A stretch of DNA of 64,000 nt from Arabidopsis thaliana. Taxonomy: Eukaryota; Streptophyta; Magnoliopsida; Brassicales; Brassicaceae. The notes beneath the pieces are model-generated. The model worked only from the letters and a program-made list of their open reading frames with translations. It ran no database searches and was not told the DNA's origin. The DNA lies in assembly GCF_000001735.4 (NCBI RefSeq), contig NC_003076.8, positions 6,386,001 to 6,450,000 on the forward strand, written 5' to 3'. The position numbers and the translations under genes are program-made. Below, piece after piece: positions 12,958 through 23,476 of the stretch. Within the stretch, counting starts at the first letter, position 1. The number at the start of each line of letters is the position of its first letter.

Positions 12958-13437
12958 CATCATTAATGGTAGTTTCTTAGGATAATCTTCATATAGTTTT
13001 TATCTTATGAATATTCTTATAATTGATTTTGAAAATTTTGAAATTAAGAATTTGGTTAAGAGATTGAAATTTTGGCAATATGCAATGGTGGACTCTTAAT
13101 TTGGAGTTCTTAAAAAAAAATTGAAAAAAAAAATTAGAAACAGTATAATTTTAAAAAACTTAATAATTATTACAACTCATAAAATTTGAAACATACATAA
13201 CATAAAATTTTAAACAAATATGACAAACAATTAAATTTAATACTTAATTTATTTAAGAATTAAGATTACTTAAATTAAAATATTATATTTAATACCTAAT
13301 TTATATAAGAATTAACCTAAGAATCATTAGATTTGGCTCTTATATAAGAACTATGCTTAACAATTAATTGAATTATAATATTAAATTTAAGACCGATTTT
13401 ATCTAAAAACTAATCTAAAAAACTATCAATAATGATG
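12958..13437. mobile_element. Probable non-autonomous DNA transposon (MITE-like)
   Basis: The ends form imperfect inverted repeats: CATCATTAATGGTAGTTTCT at the left, and the complement of the right end reads CATCATTATTGATAGTTTTT. The interior is about 480 bp, very AT-rich, and contains several internal echoes of a TTAAGAATTAA-like phrase. No clean target-site duplication was identified, so the boundaries are approximate and the superfamily is undecided. Confidence 0.5.
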
Positions 13438-15238
13438 GTTTAATGGCTATCTCCAAAACAACAAGTACTAAGAAAAAAAAACCGGAAAATCCGAACGCTC
13501 CATGAGCCGAGCCGGGTCCTAGCCAATGAGTGATAATCCGGTGAAACGCATATTCAAAAACCCTCGATATAGCAAAAAGACAACGGAAACAAATTAACGG
13601 TCAGGATTGTCAGTTCGGTAAAAGTTATGGGACCCACGTATCTAATAGGGGAATCTTTCTGATGTACGGTTGGATTTTCATGCTCGTGGGCCCCACTTTT
13701 CCTCCATACCTCACTACACCCCACGCCTCATTATTACTCTCTCTCTCTTTATTAATTAGTTTATAATATATTAACTCGTTTTTTCCTTACTTCGGGTAAT
13801 TAAAGAGAAAGTACGTTACGAAACCAAATAAAAACAATCAATTAATCAGAAGAAAAATCTCGGAGAAGAAGAGTTGAAAAAATTGAGTGGGTACATATGT
13901 TTGAAAAGTAGTGTAGTAGTGTAAATAGGAGTTAGAAAAAGTGATTGGTACGAAATGTTTTAACTTAAAGAAGAGAAGATCACAGAGAATCTGAGGACTG
14001 TAATTGCACAAAATCGCCCCCGATGACTTTGTATGAAAAGGACACAACCATACAAAGAGACAGGAACAGCAAGTGGAACATGTGAGTGATTGCACAACTT
14101 CATCTAATGGGTCGTTTTTATATTGTTGGATGGCCAAGTTTTTTTCTATTAGATACGTTTTAGTTGTGTACACACTGTTCTTTTTTTATTGGAGTTTTAG
14201 GCTATTGAGTTTGTGTACTGAAATGCAGACTAATCATGATAGATTTACTGTGTGTGCATGTTTATTTTTGTAATGTTGTACTTGTTTGGAATTGAGTCCT
14301 ATATGTATTGGTTTACTACCAAGTCACTCAAGACTGAATTTTACCTTGCCGAGAATGTTTATAGACTCATAGTAGGGCTTTTTATAGTAAACATAATAAG
14401 GCCACATCGAATCGAATATTTTAGAAATGAAATATGAATGACGTACTGTATACAGTTTAATAGTTTATGCAAATTAGTTCTGGTTTCATTATTTCTGGCT
14501 TTATAATTGAGTGTTTTTACGATGTTTTTTTTTTTGTCAACATGTCCTAATCTTTTAATGATATATTTTTATGATGAAGAATTCAAATTTTTTTATATAA
14601 ACCTTTAACACAAAAGGATATTGGTTAAACCTTCTATTATTTCTGGCAAACAAAAAGAAAAACCTTCTCTGTTTTTCTAAATACGCAATCAAATGCATAG
14701 TACATAAATCATAGGATTCTCTCTATAATAAATAGTTGATTTGGACAACTTGATTTACCAATTACCATGATCGGAACTTGACTGGCAATTTGAAATGAAA
14801 TGCGCGTATGTAAGACATCTGTGTGTGAATGTATAACAATTAGGCCGAAACTTTATTCATGCATAGCAGATGAAATAATATCATTGTCTGGTATAATTGG
14901 GCTTGGATTGATTTTAAATTTTTAATGCACATATGCTGCAAGAAATAGGTACCAACCTTTTACAAACCCATTAGCCCATTGAGCCAAAATAATATATAAT
15001 GCTAACGCCTTAGTTTTCTTCTTCGTTTCTTCTTTTCTTCTTGACTTGTTTATGAACAGAAAGATTTATATCTTCACCTGTTTTTTACTTCATCCGAAAA
15101 AAAAAAAAACCATTTGGCATCTTACAAACACTAAGATAACAAAACTTGGAAAATAATGGAACTGATGTGAGGAACTGAAATCGAATATTCTAATATTTAC
15201 AAATCCAAATTCTTAATGAACACTGCACTAGCATGAAA
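13438..15238. other. Intergenic with a promoter-like segment, no clear ORF
   Basis: From about 13490 to 13750 the sequence is GC-richer and holds GGGACCCACG, GGGCCCCAC and a CT repeat, followed by leader-like A-rich sequence to about 13870. No matching coding frame follows. A perfect 9-bp hairpin (CTTTGTATG / CATACAAAG) lies at 14028-14058. From 14140 to 15238 nothing is recognised. Confidence 0.4.
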
Positions 15239-15309
15239 GCACCAGTGGTCTAGTGGTAGAATAGTACCCTGCCACGGTACAGACCCGGGTTCGATTCCCG
15301 GCTGGTGCA
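15239..15309 (+). tRNA. tRNA-Gly (anticodon GCC)
   Basis: A 71-nt cloverleaf. Acceptor strand GCACCAG pairs with CTGGTGC and is followed by discriminator A. The anticodon stem GTACC/GGTAC is perfect and the loop carries GCC at 15271-15273. The A box TGGTCTAGTGG is at 15246-15256 and the B box GGTTCGATTCC at 15288-15298. There is no intron. A T-run follows directly. All stems look intact, so the gene should be functional, decoding GGC and GGU. Confidence 0.97.
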
Positions 15310-15313
15310 TTTA

Positions 15314-15320
15314 TTTTTTT
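15314..15320 (+). terminator. RNA polymerase III terminator of tRNA-Gly
   Basis: A run of seven T begins 5 bases after the tRNA 3' end, as expected for polymerase III termination. Confidence 0.85.
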
Positions 15321-17047
15321 AAATCTGTAATTATGGATTGGTGGCGTAATAAAACAATTCATGATTATAGGTTATCATTTTCCATTTGATCTTTTGCTCC
15401 ACATGTAATGAAACTAATTCATCTGTTAAGCGTAGAGATTTTTTTACCAATTCTTGTTGAATAGGCCCGGGAAGACAAGCACAAGTGAAGTTAATGGACT
15501 TTGTACATCTAATACAAGCCCAAAAGGAACATAAAAATTGGGTGAAACTGTGAAAGTGACCAAGAGGTGCAACTTGTTGATTGATTCAAAATTACAAATG
15601 GATGATGGAAAACAAATAATAATTAATGGGGCTGTTTTTCTTCTTTCTGCACTTTTCTAAAATAAGATTGGGATGTCAAAAAAAAAAAAAAAAGAATGTA
15701 TACTTAAGAGATTTTTCATTTTTTCTTTCTCTTGCCATATTTTTGCCTAATATAAATACTGAAGAATTAAATGAAATTAGTTGAATTTCAGCAAAACACA
15801 TCCGTTATATCTTTTTTTTTTGGCTTTTTTTTTGGTTTTATGAAAAACTAGAACCGTCTTAATCCTAGTTAGGACTTTTTGATGATGATAAGACTAGACT
15901 TTAAATTTTGAACATCGGCGATAAAAAAGTATTTCATGTGCAGAGTGGTACTCTCTACTCTTCGGATGAAAATACAGTATATTTAATTGTTTTATTAAAT
16001 TATAATATACTGACGAAAAAAGAATTATAATATACTGTATTTATTTTAGTAAGGGAAATCCATATCAGATTTTCTGTCGAGACACTAGTATTAAAAAGCA
16101 CGTGTTATATGCAATGATATCTGGACCAAATCAGCATGCTGTGATCTTTTCCTTGAACTCTTGGAAGCACACAAATTCATAGTACATTTCCATATTTTCG
16201 TGTAACTTGTGGAATAATTAAACAACTTCGTTCTACATTTTCGTACTTACACAATTTAGCACTTACACTTAACTTTTTAATTTTTAATAAGCCATTCGTA
16301 TTTTATGTTTTTTAAAATAAATTATTATAAATATAAAAAATCATAAGCCATTCGAGTGTTACGTCATTTTGTCAACTATTCTACTTTAACACTGGTTTTA
16401 TTGGTCTACAAAAACTAGCGTACATTACAAAAACTAGATTGTTTCATAAATGAAAGTAAATTGTTTTGCACAAAAAAATATAATATTATACATTGATTCA
16501 TTTATTACTCCAAAAGTTATCTTTACTCCAACAATAATGAATTACTACTTTCATAGGTTTTATGGTGGTCACTGCTATATATTTTTGTATGACTAAAGCT
16601 TGCTCGGCTAATCAAACAGAAATTCAAAACCACCTCCCTCATGGTACTGAAAAGAGATAATACCACTCTACGTCTCTATGACTCTATCATTGTGAAAAGT
16701 TATAAACATGGTAAACCTTTTCTTAATTATGGCCTCAACTTACATAGGGATGCTAAAATGTATAGATAAAGAATTAAAGATACCTTATGTGTCTTTATTT
16801 CGAGGCACTAGTAATAAAAGATACAGAAAAGCATGTGTTTATGTATTTAAATTGAACACATTTAATTTGTATCTTATCCTTTTGTTTCTTTAATTTTATT
16901 TTTCTGGTCCTAGTAAAAAACAAGCATAGTGTTTTATCGAACCAGGTTAAATACCGTCGGTGTTCGAATGCAATATCTGGTTATCAAACAGTTCAACAAA
17001 TTGAAAACAACACAGCTGCATCTCGTTGACATTAATTTATTAAAAAG
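15321..17047. other. Intergenic, AT-rich, one small foldback
   Basis: No gene is seen. A small inverted repeat lies at about 15969-16045: AAATACAGTATAT near its left end and the complement ATATACTGTATTT near its right end. A duplicated ATTATAATATACTG sits inside it. A stretch at about 16935-16990 resembles LTR-edge sequence, but too weakly to call. Confidence 0.4.
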
Positions 17048-17052
17048 GAAAC

Positions 17053-17266
17053 TATTAGTGAAACACGAACAGAATTGATGAAAGAAGAAGGATGGATGAA
17101 GAAGATGATGTTGAGAGAAAGAAGATGAGAGGCGATGAAAATAGATTCTGTTCTTTACATTTAATGAATGATACATGAGTTATATACAAAGAGACTAATC
17201 CGGTACAAACCGGTTATGTACATAACCAAACTCTATTTACACTAACCAAACTCTATACATCTAATA
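17053..17266 (-). repeat. 3' LTR of the first copia element
   Basis: A 214-bp repeat with TATTAG...CTAATA ends, matching 21843-22056 at about 97 percent. It is preceded by GAAAC (17048-17052). Confidence 0.93.
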
Positions 17267-20200
17267 TTCCCCTTCAAGATGGAGTGTATATGTTAATAAC
17301 ACCCATCTTGCGAATGAGTCTCAAAAATAAAGTAGGATATAGAGGTTTAGTTAACGCATCTGCCAATTGATGTTCAGTCTGCACATGAAGAGTCTTGATC
17401 TGCCCCATTAGAACCCTTTCCCTGACAAGATGACAAGCAAGGTCCAAATACTTAGTTCTCTCATGAAAGACTGAATTGTTAGCTATATGTATAGCAGCCG
17501 TGTTGTCACAGTAAAGCACAGAAGCTTCTGAAGCATCAATCCACAAATCATTCATGAGCTTTCGAAGCCACAACATTTCCTTGACTGCAGTTGACATAGC
17601 TTTGTACTCGGATTCTGCAGATGACATGGAGACTGTTTCCTGCTTATTGGACTTCCATGAAACCAAAGATGGACCAAGGAACATACAGAAGCCAGTAACC
17701 GAGATTCTTGAATCAGTACAAGTCCCCCAGTCTGCATCTGAAAAACTCTTCAACTTAAGATCAGAATTGGCAGAATAGAACATACCCTGACCAATGGTGC
17801 CTTTCAAGTAGTGTAACACTTTGTAGACAGCTGTGAGGTGTGGTTGTCGCGGCGCAGAGGTGAACTGACACAGCTTATGAACTGCAAAGGTGATGTCTGG
17901 CCGAGTAAAAGTCAGATACATAAGCTTCCCAACGAGCCGTCTATACATCTCCACATCTGTCAAAAGATCTCCAGTTTCTAGATTCAGTTTCTGACTTGGA
18001 TCCATGGGTATAGAAGATGGTTTACATCCTAGAAGACCTGTCTCATCCAAAAGATCTAACACATACTTGCGTTGACAAATAGAAATGCCAGCAGAAGTCC
18101 TTGCAACCTCAAGACCTAGGAAGTATTTGAGAGGTCCTAAATCTCTCAGTTTAAAAGATTCTTTCAAAGCGGCTGTAAAAGACGCAGTGGCTGTAGAAGA
18201 GCTGCTTGCAATGATTATATCGTCAACATAAACCAATATAGCCATGTAAGTATCATCTGTTCTCCTGAGAAATAAAGTATCATCTCCTGTTCCATTTCTA
18301 AAACCCATAGACATCAAGCAGTGAGAGAGCTTCAAAAACCACTGTCGTGAAGCTTGTTTCAACCCGTACAGAGACTTCTGAAGCTTGCAAACTGAATTTG
18401 GTGGAAATGGCTTCCCATCCTTATCAACATAACCAGGAAGCAAGGCCATGAAAATCTCTTCATGAAGATCTCCATTGAGAAAAGCATTGGATATATCCAG
18501 TTGGTCTAAAAACCATTTTCTAGGAGCTGCAACAGAGAGTAAGAACTTGACAGTTGCCATCCTTGCCACTGGTGAGAACGTTTCCACATAATCAAGTCCT
18601 TCTTTCTGAGTGTAACCCTTTGCCACTAGACGAGCTTTATAACGTTCAAGACTGCCATCTGCATTCAACTTGATAGTATAAATCCATTTACATCCAACCA
18701 CAGTCTTACCAGGAGGAATAGCACAAACAATCCAAGTATTAGTTCGCTCTAAAGCCCCTATCTCATCCTTTATAGCATCACAAAATTCCTTGACTTTACT
18801 AGCTTGAGTATAACTAGTTGGAGTAGGATATTTGGTGAGAGCATTAATGTATGCACAATAAGAAGAAGAGAGATTATCAGTAGAAAAGACCTGTGATATT
18901 GGATGTTCTGTAGACTCTTTCACAGATTCTTTCACTGAATAGCATTGATAGTCTTGCAAATAACCAGGAGGTCTCGAAACTCGTCGCCGTGATGTATCTT
19001 CTGTATTAGGTATTACTGACTCAGAGTTAGATTCCCCCTGTCTCATTGTAGACGAATATTCCCCCTCAGTTCTAGTCCCTGAAGATTCTCCTGGATCAGC
19101 AACACGAGTACTTATCTGAGGAAAGAACCCTGTGACATCAACTTCGTCACTAGCTTGGGAATTCTGAAAAAGAAATATGTCTTCAAAGAATTTAACATTT
19201 CTGGAAATGAACACAACATTACTTTCAATGTCCATCAGTTTATATCCTTTGTAACCTGCTGGATAACCCAAGAAGACACAAGCTTTAGCCCTATCTTCAA
19301 ATTTAGTTCGTTGCTTAGGAGAAGTACTCGCATAACACAAGCAGCCAAAAGTTCTCAAATCAGTGTACTCTGGTGTTGTATTAGTGAGCTTCTCAAAAGG
19401 AGTCTTATTTTCCAACAATGGTGATGGCGTGCGATTGATCAAGAACACAGCTGTAAGAATACAATCCCCCCACAGAGACAACGGTAGGTTGGACTGAAAA
19501 AGAAGAGCTCGTGCAACATTCAGTATATGCTGGTGTTTCCTCTCAACCACGGAGTTCTGCTCTGGTGTTTCAGGACAGGAGTGGTAAGGAATGATGCCCA
19601 GCCGTCGATAAAGCTCAGTAAACTTCAACTCCGGAGCATTATCTGATCTCACACAACGAACTCGCTTATCAAACTGAGTCTCTACCATTTGCAGAAATTC
19701 TGGAAACACAGTCAAAACATCACTCTTCAATCTCAGCAAATAAACCCAGGTGACACGAGTATGATCATCCACTATTGTCAAGAAGTATCTGAATCCCTCT
19801 ACTGTTGGCTCTGAGAATGGACCCCAAACATCAATGTGTAACAAGTCAAAAGATGCAGAACAAAGATTGTTTCTATTAGGATATGAAAGTTTCTTTTGTT
19901 TAGCTCTTTGACAAATGTCACAATGTATAACTCCTTTATTCCTTTGTTTAGAAATTCCAAGAACATCTGTAAGCATATCAATCCGAGAAAAAGAGGTATG
20001 TCCTAATCTCTTATGCCAAACAGCAGAGTCTATTACATCATTCAAACTATAAGAAGATAGTTGTCTTGAATCTGCAGGTTCTTCAACATCCAACAAGTAA
20101 AGATTAGCAATCCGTCTACCTCTTCCAATCGTCAATCCCTTGGTAGGATCCTATATGAGGCAAGAAGCAGGATCAAAAATAACTCGAGAACCAAGATCTG

Positions 20201-21830
20201 TAGTCAACGAGCTTATACTGAGAAGATTCATTCTGAAATCTGGTATGTAGAGAACATTCTTCAAACTGATAGAAGTGTTTATAATCACTGTTCCCACACC
20301 AGCTACCATAACAACACTACCATTTGGAAGGTTAACATGCTGACTAACAGAAGCATCTAGATCACTGAATAAGCTCTTATCATGACTTACATGATGAGTA
20401 GCACCAGAATCAATTATCCATGATCTCTTATTTGTAACACTCTGAGTAACAGTTAAAATCCCAATAAAACTATAGGTAGATGGTGAGAAAGATATACCAG
20501 AAGTAGAAGCCTCATTTAAAGGAACTGAAGCAGGAAACTGAGTAGTGAGATGAGAACTGAAGTAAGCAATGAAGTGTTGTAACTGCTCTTTACTGAGATT
20601 CCCAATCAAACTATCCAGACCACCATCCTGTTTATCACCTGATCCAACAGTAGCAGACACTTGTGCTGTGATTGCAGGAGAAGACGATTGAGGAGTCGGA
20701 GAAGCATTGACTTGTTGTTTTCTAGGTTTCCACCCAGGAGGATAGCCATGCTTCTTGTAGCATCTATCCACAACATGTCCAGTGAAACCACAATAGGAAC
20801 ATGTTGGTTTGTCTTTCTTAAAAGACTGGTAAGCAGCAATCAAAGAACCAGCAGAAGGCGAGGATGCATCAGCGTTCACCACTCCAGGATGAGACCCTGC
20901 AATCCCTACTTGAAAAGCAGCTGGAACAATGCTGTTACCAAATTTCCTTTGACTGTCATCTTGATCTAAGATGTGATAAACTTCAGCAATGTCAGGAAGA
21001 GGCTTCTTCATGATTATCTGACCTCTGATGATGGAATAGGTTTCATTCAAACCAGCAAGAAATTTGATGATGCGACCTCTATCCACCTTACCCCGATAAT
21101 GCCTTTTGCTAACACAGTTAAAAGAATGACAACATAAACACGACTCAGTGGGTTCACTGCCATCAAGTTGATCCCAGAGAGTTTTCAAAGCTGTGTAATA
21201 GCTTGATAGATCCATGGAACCTTGACGCAGATCCTGAATTTGCTGGATGGGATGAAATGTTCTCGGCAAATTCGTCATGTGAAAACGATCATGTAAATCA
21301 TTCCAGATCATAGTAGCATCATCCAAGTTCAAAATACTACCATAGATCTGCTTTGAAACAGCATTCAACAACCAGGACTTAACCATACTGTTACATCTAG
21401 ACCAGATCCGAGAGAGAGGAGTACCTTCTGCAGGACGAGGAAGAGATCCATCGATGAAAGCGATTTTGTTCTTCGCATCAAGAGAAATCTTCATCGCAGA
21501 GCTCCATTGAGTGTAGTTTGTACCATCTAGACGATCAGCAACCAAAGTCAGACCCGGATGATCAGCACTGTGAAGAAAGAACGGCGAGTGTGGACTATCC
21601 ACGGCATCGATCTCAGAGATGGAGCGAATCGGAACAACAGGAGCTGGATCGGGCGAGTTTGAGCTCATCGGAGCTTTCAACTTAGTCCCCGAGCTACCAG
21701 CACCAACAGATCTACCCAGACGACGAGTAGATTTACGAACCGGAACTCCCATATCGATCTAAACAACCACACAAAACACGCCAAAGAAATAGAATCAGAG
21801 GAGGAAAACGAAATCGGAGCTAAGCGTATA

Positions 21831-21842
21831 GCTCTGATACCA
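21831..21842 (-). promoter_or_regulatory. Primer-binding site of the first copia element
   Basis: The complement reads TGGTATCAGAGC, the expected complement of the plant initiator tRNA-Met 3' end. It directly abuts the 5' LTR. Confidence 0.9.
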
Positions 21843-22056
21843 TATTAGTGAAACACGAACAGAATCGATGAAGGAAGAAGGATGGATGAAGAAGATGATG
21901 TTGAGAGGAAGAAGATGAGAGGCGATGAAAATAGATTTTGTTCTTTACATTTAATGAATGATACATGAGTTATATACAAAAAGACTAATCCAGTACAAAC
22001 CGGTTATGTACATAACCAAACTCTATTTACACTAACCAAACTCTATACATCTAATA
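21843..22056 (-). repeat. 5' LTR of the first copia element
   Basis: A 214-bp repeat with TATTAG...CTAATA ends. Its U3 end abuts an inverted partial LTR rather than host DNA. Confidence 0.93.
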
Positions 22057-22195
22057 TTTTGTATATAACTCATGTATCATTCATTAAATGTAAAGAATAG
22101 AATCTATTTTCATCGCCTCTCATCTTCTTCCTCTCAACATCATCTTCTTCATCCATCCTTTTTCCTTCATCGTTTCTGTTCGTGTTTCACTAATA
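22057..22195 (+). repeat. Inverted partial LTR fused to the right end of the first copia element
   Basis: These 139 bases match the reverse complement of about the first 140 bases of the neighbouring LTR as read on the plus strand. The fragment ends in CTAATA and is followed by GAAAT (22196-22200), which matches the GAAAC left of the element at 4 of 5 bases. The whole unit 17053-22195 is therefore bounded by U5 ends on both sides and probably entered the genome as one piece. The join lies inside the LTR sequence, as if a U3 end had been joined into another LTR copy. Confidence 0.85.
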
Positions 22196-22241
22196 GAAAT
22201 TGATGATATGTCTTGATAACATGAATAATCGATCACATGCA

Positions 22242-23417
22242 TTAGAAAGGAGACAACCTTTGCACTGAGCAAGAAGTGTTGTGAAGCAAAAGAGAAGAGG
22301 AGAAAGAAAATTTGGAAGCTTCAAGATCGAACTCCACCAAATTATCCTCCATCTGAAATCCTCCGATCACTATAGGGTACTTCGGCTTCACACCTCCGTC
22401 CACAAACCCTAAACAAACCACATTTTTATTCACCTTCACCAAGGAATTAGACCCGTAGATCCTCCACTTAGCCCCTCCGCTCAGCACCAGGTCGATCACG
22501 GGAACTCCACGTCCTCCATTGGAGTAGAAGCACGCACCGAAAGGCTTCACCGCGGGAGCTTTAGCTATCTTGATGTTTTCGGTGAAAGCTGTGAGCAGAG
22601 CCTTGTAAAGGGAAGTTTGGAATACGGTGTAAGGAGCCAAAGTGCTGATCTTTGTGGCTCCATAGGGTATAGGAACGGTCTTTGCACCGATTTGGATGGA
22701 CTTCACATCGATTAAGTACTCGCCGGACTTGCCATTACCGATCAGAGGCGTGGAGGCAAAGATCTTAGAGACATCTTTATCGTAAGGCAGATAATAATAT
22801 TCCCCTTTACCGATCCAAAGGTCACCATTATGAGACTGACTTCGTTCGGTGGAAGGCAAACAAAGAGCTATCTTATGAGGAAGCTGGTACATGGAGATGA
22901 GCTGCGAGGGAATCGACAAGTGGGTGTTAGCGAGACCGATGGTTCTTTGTTTTAAGGCAGGAGCACCGTCAGTGCAAGTCAAAGTCAATGAAGAACTCAT
23001 TTCACTGTCCCTAGTGTAAACTCCATTAAATGTGTATAACAAGGGGACGGTGTCTCGGAATAGGCGGGAATTGTCGGAGGAGAGACACACGGTCCTCTTC
23101 TTGGCAATGACATTGTTGGGACAGGGGAAGTTGGGGTTTGCGTATTTGCATCTTGTGGAGCCACATCTGATTGGGTGGTAGGTGGTGGATTTGGCGGCGG
23201 TTGGACAGTTTTGCAATAACGGTGCGGCTCCGTTGAGGTCAAGGACGAATTTTTCGCTGGAAGTTGAGCCGATGGACAAAGGGATGGTGTATATATTTTT
23301 GGCCGTGTCTTTATAAATAGGGTGTAGAAATGATTGAAACTTTCTCAAAGAGTGTGATGTGTTTGCGAGGTAGAGAAAAACAAGCGAGAGAAGTAAGAAG
23401 ATCACACGAGGAGCCAT
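22242..23417 (-). CDS. Aspartyl-protease-like secreted protein (TAXI/EDGP type)
   Basis: A single exon of 391 aa. A signal peptide (about residues 1-23, Leu-rich core) is followed by a pepsin-like bilobed protein with TAXI_N and TAXI_C type halves. The first catalytic motif, normally DTGS, reads DLNGA, and the second region reads YTVFQTSLY with no DSG. Peptidase activity is therefore unlikely, as in xylanase-inhibitor and gamma-conglutin-like relatives. Many Cys suggest disulphides and an apoplastic location. The ATG was chosen because it starts the signal peptide; a TATAAAT box lies about 55 bases upstream. It is the first of three related genes (22.2-29.8 kb). I remember it as AT5G19100. 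The copia unit begins within 50 bases of its stop codon, inside its likely 3' UTR. Confidence 0.9.
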   Translation of the reverse strand: MAPRVIFLLLSLVFLYLANTSHSLRKFQSFLHPIYKDTAKNIYTIPLSIGSTSSEKFVLDLNGAAPLLQNCPTAAKSTTYHPIRCGSTRCKYANPNFPCPNNVIAKKRTVCLSSDNSRLFRDTVPLLYTFNGVYTRDSEMSSSLTLTCTDGAPALKQRTIGLANTHLSIPSQLISMYQLPHKIALCLPSTERSQSHNGDLWIGKGEYYYLPYDKDVSKIFASTPLIGNGKSGEYLIDVKSIQIGAKTVPIPYGATKISTLAPYTVFQTSLYKALLTAFTENIKIAKAPAVKPFGACFYSNGGRGVPVIDLVLSGGAKWRIYGSNSLVKVNKNVVCLGFVDGGVKPKYPIVIGGFQMEDNLVEFDLEASKFSFSSSLLLHNTSCSVQRLSPF

Positions 23418-23467
23418 TTGTGTGTGTGTTGTTTAGCTACTTTGGGGATGTGATATATATCATGTAC

Positions 23468-23476
23468 ATTTATAGA
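23468..23476 (-). promoter_or_regulatory. TATA box of the first protease-like gene
   Basis: The complement reads CTATAAATG, about 55 bases upstream of the ATG at 23417, a normal spacing for a short leader. Confidence 0.6.

Larger units (their letters stand above)
17053..22056 (-). mobile_element. Ty1/copia LTR retrotransposon, nearly whole
   Basis: Two 214-bp LTRs (17053-17266 and 21843-22056) bound an interior read on the minus strand. The tRNA-Met primer-binding site is at 21831-21842 and a purine-rich tract lies next to the left LTR. The parts follow copia order: gag with a CCHC zinc knuckle, aspartic protease (DSGA), GAG-pre-integrase, integrase, reverse transcriptase (YVDD) and RNase H. 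It is broken, with about one break in an otherwise long coding region. The LTRs differ at about 6 of 214 positions, suggesting an age of roughly one to a few million years. No target duplication flanks these LTRs directly; see the inverted LTR fragment on the right. The element sits just downstream of a protease-like gene, probably in its 3' flank. Confidence 0.95.

Noticed and set aside
14028-14058. Hairpin considered as a microRNA precursor
   Set aside because: The perfect stem is only 9 bp with a 13-base loop, too short for a plant miRNA duplex.
13838-14173. 111-codon minus-strand frame
   Set aside because: Cys/Phe-rich with no family likeness; the hairpin and leader-like sequence fit non-coding DNA better.
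16930-16995. Possible second LTR edge left of the first copia element
   Set aside because: Only a loose resemblance to LTR termini, with no repeat partner found in the window.
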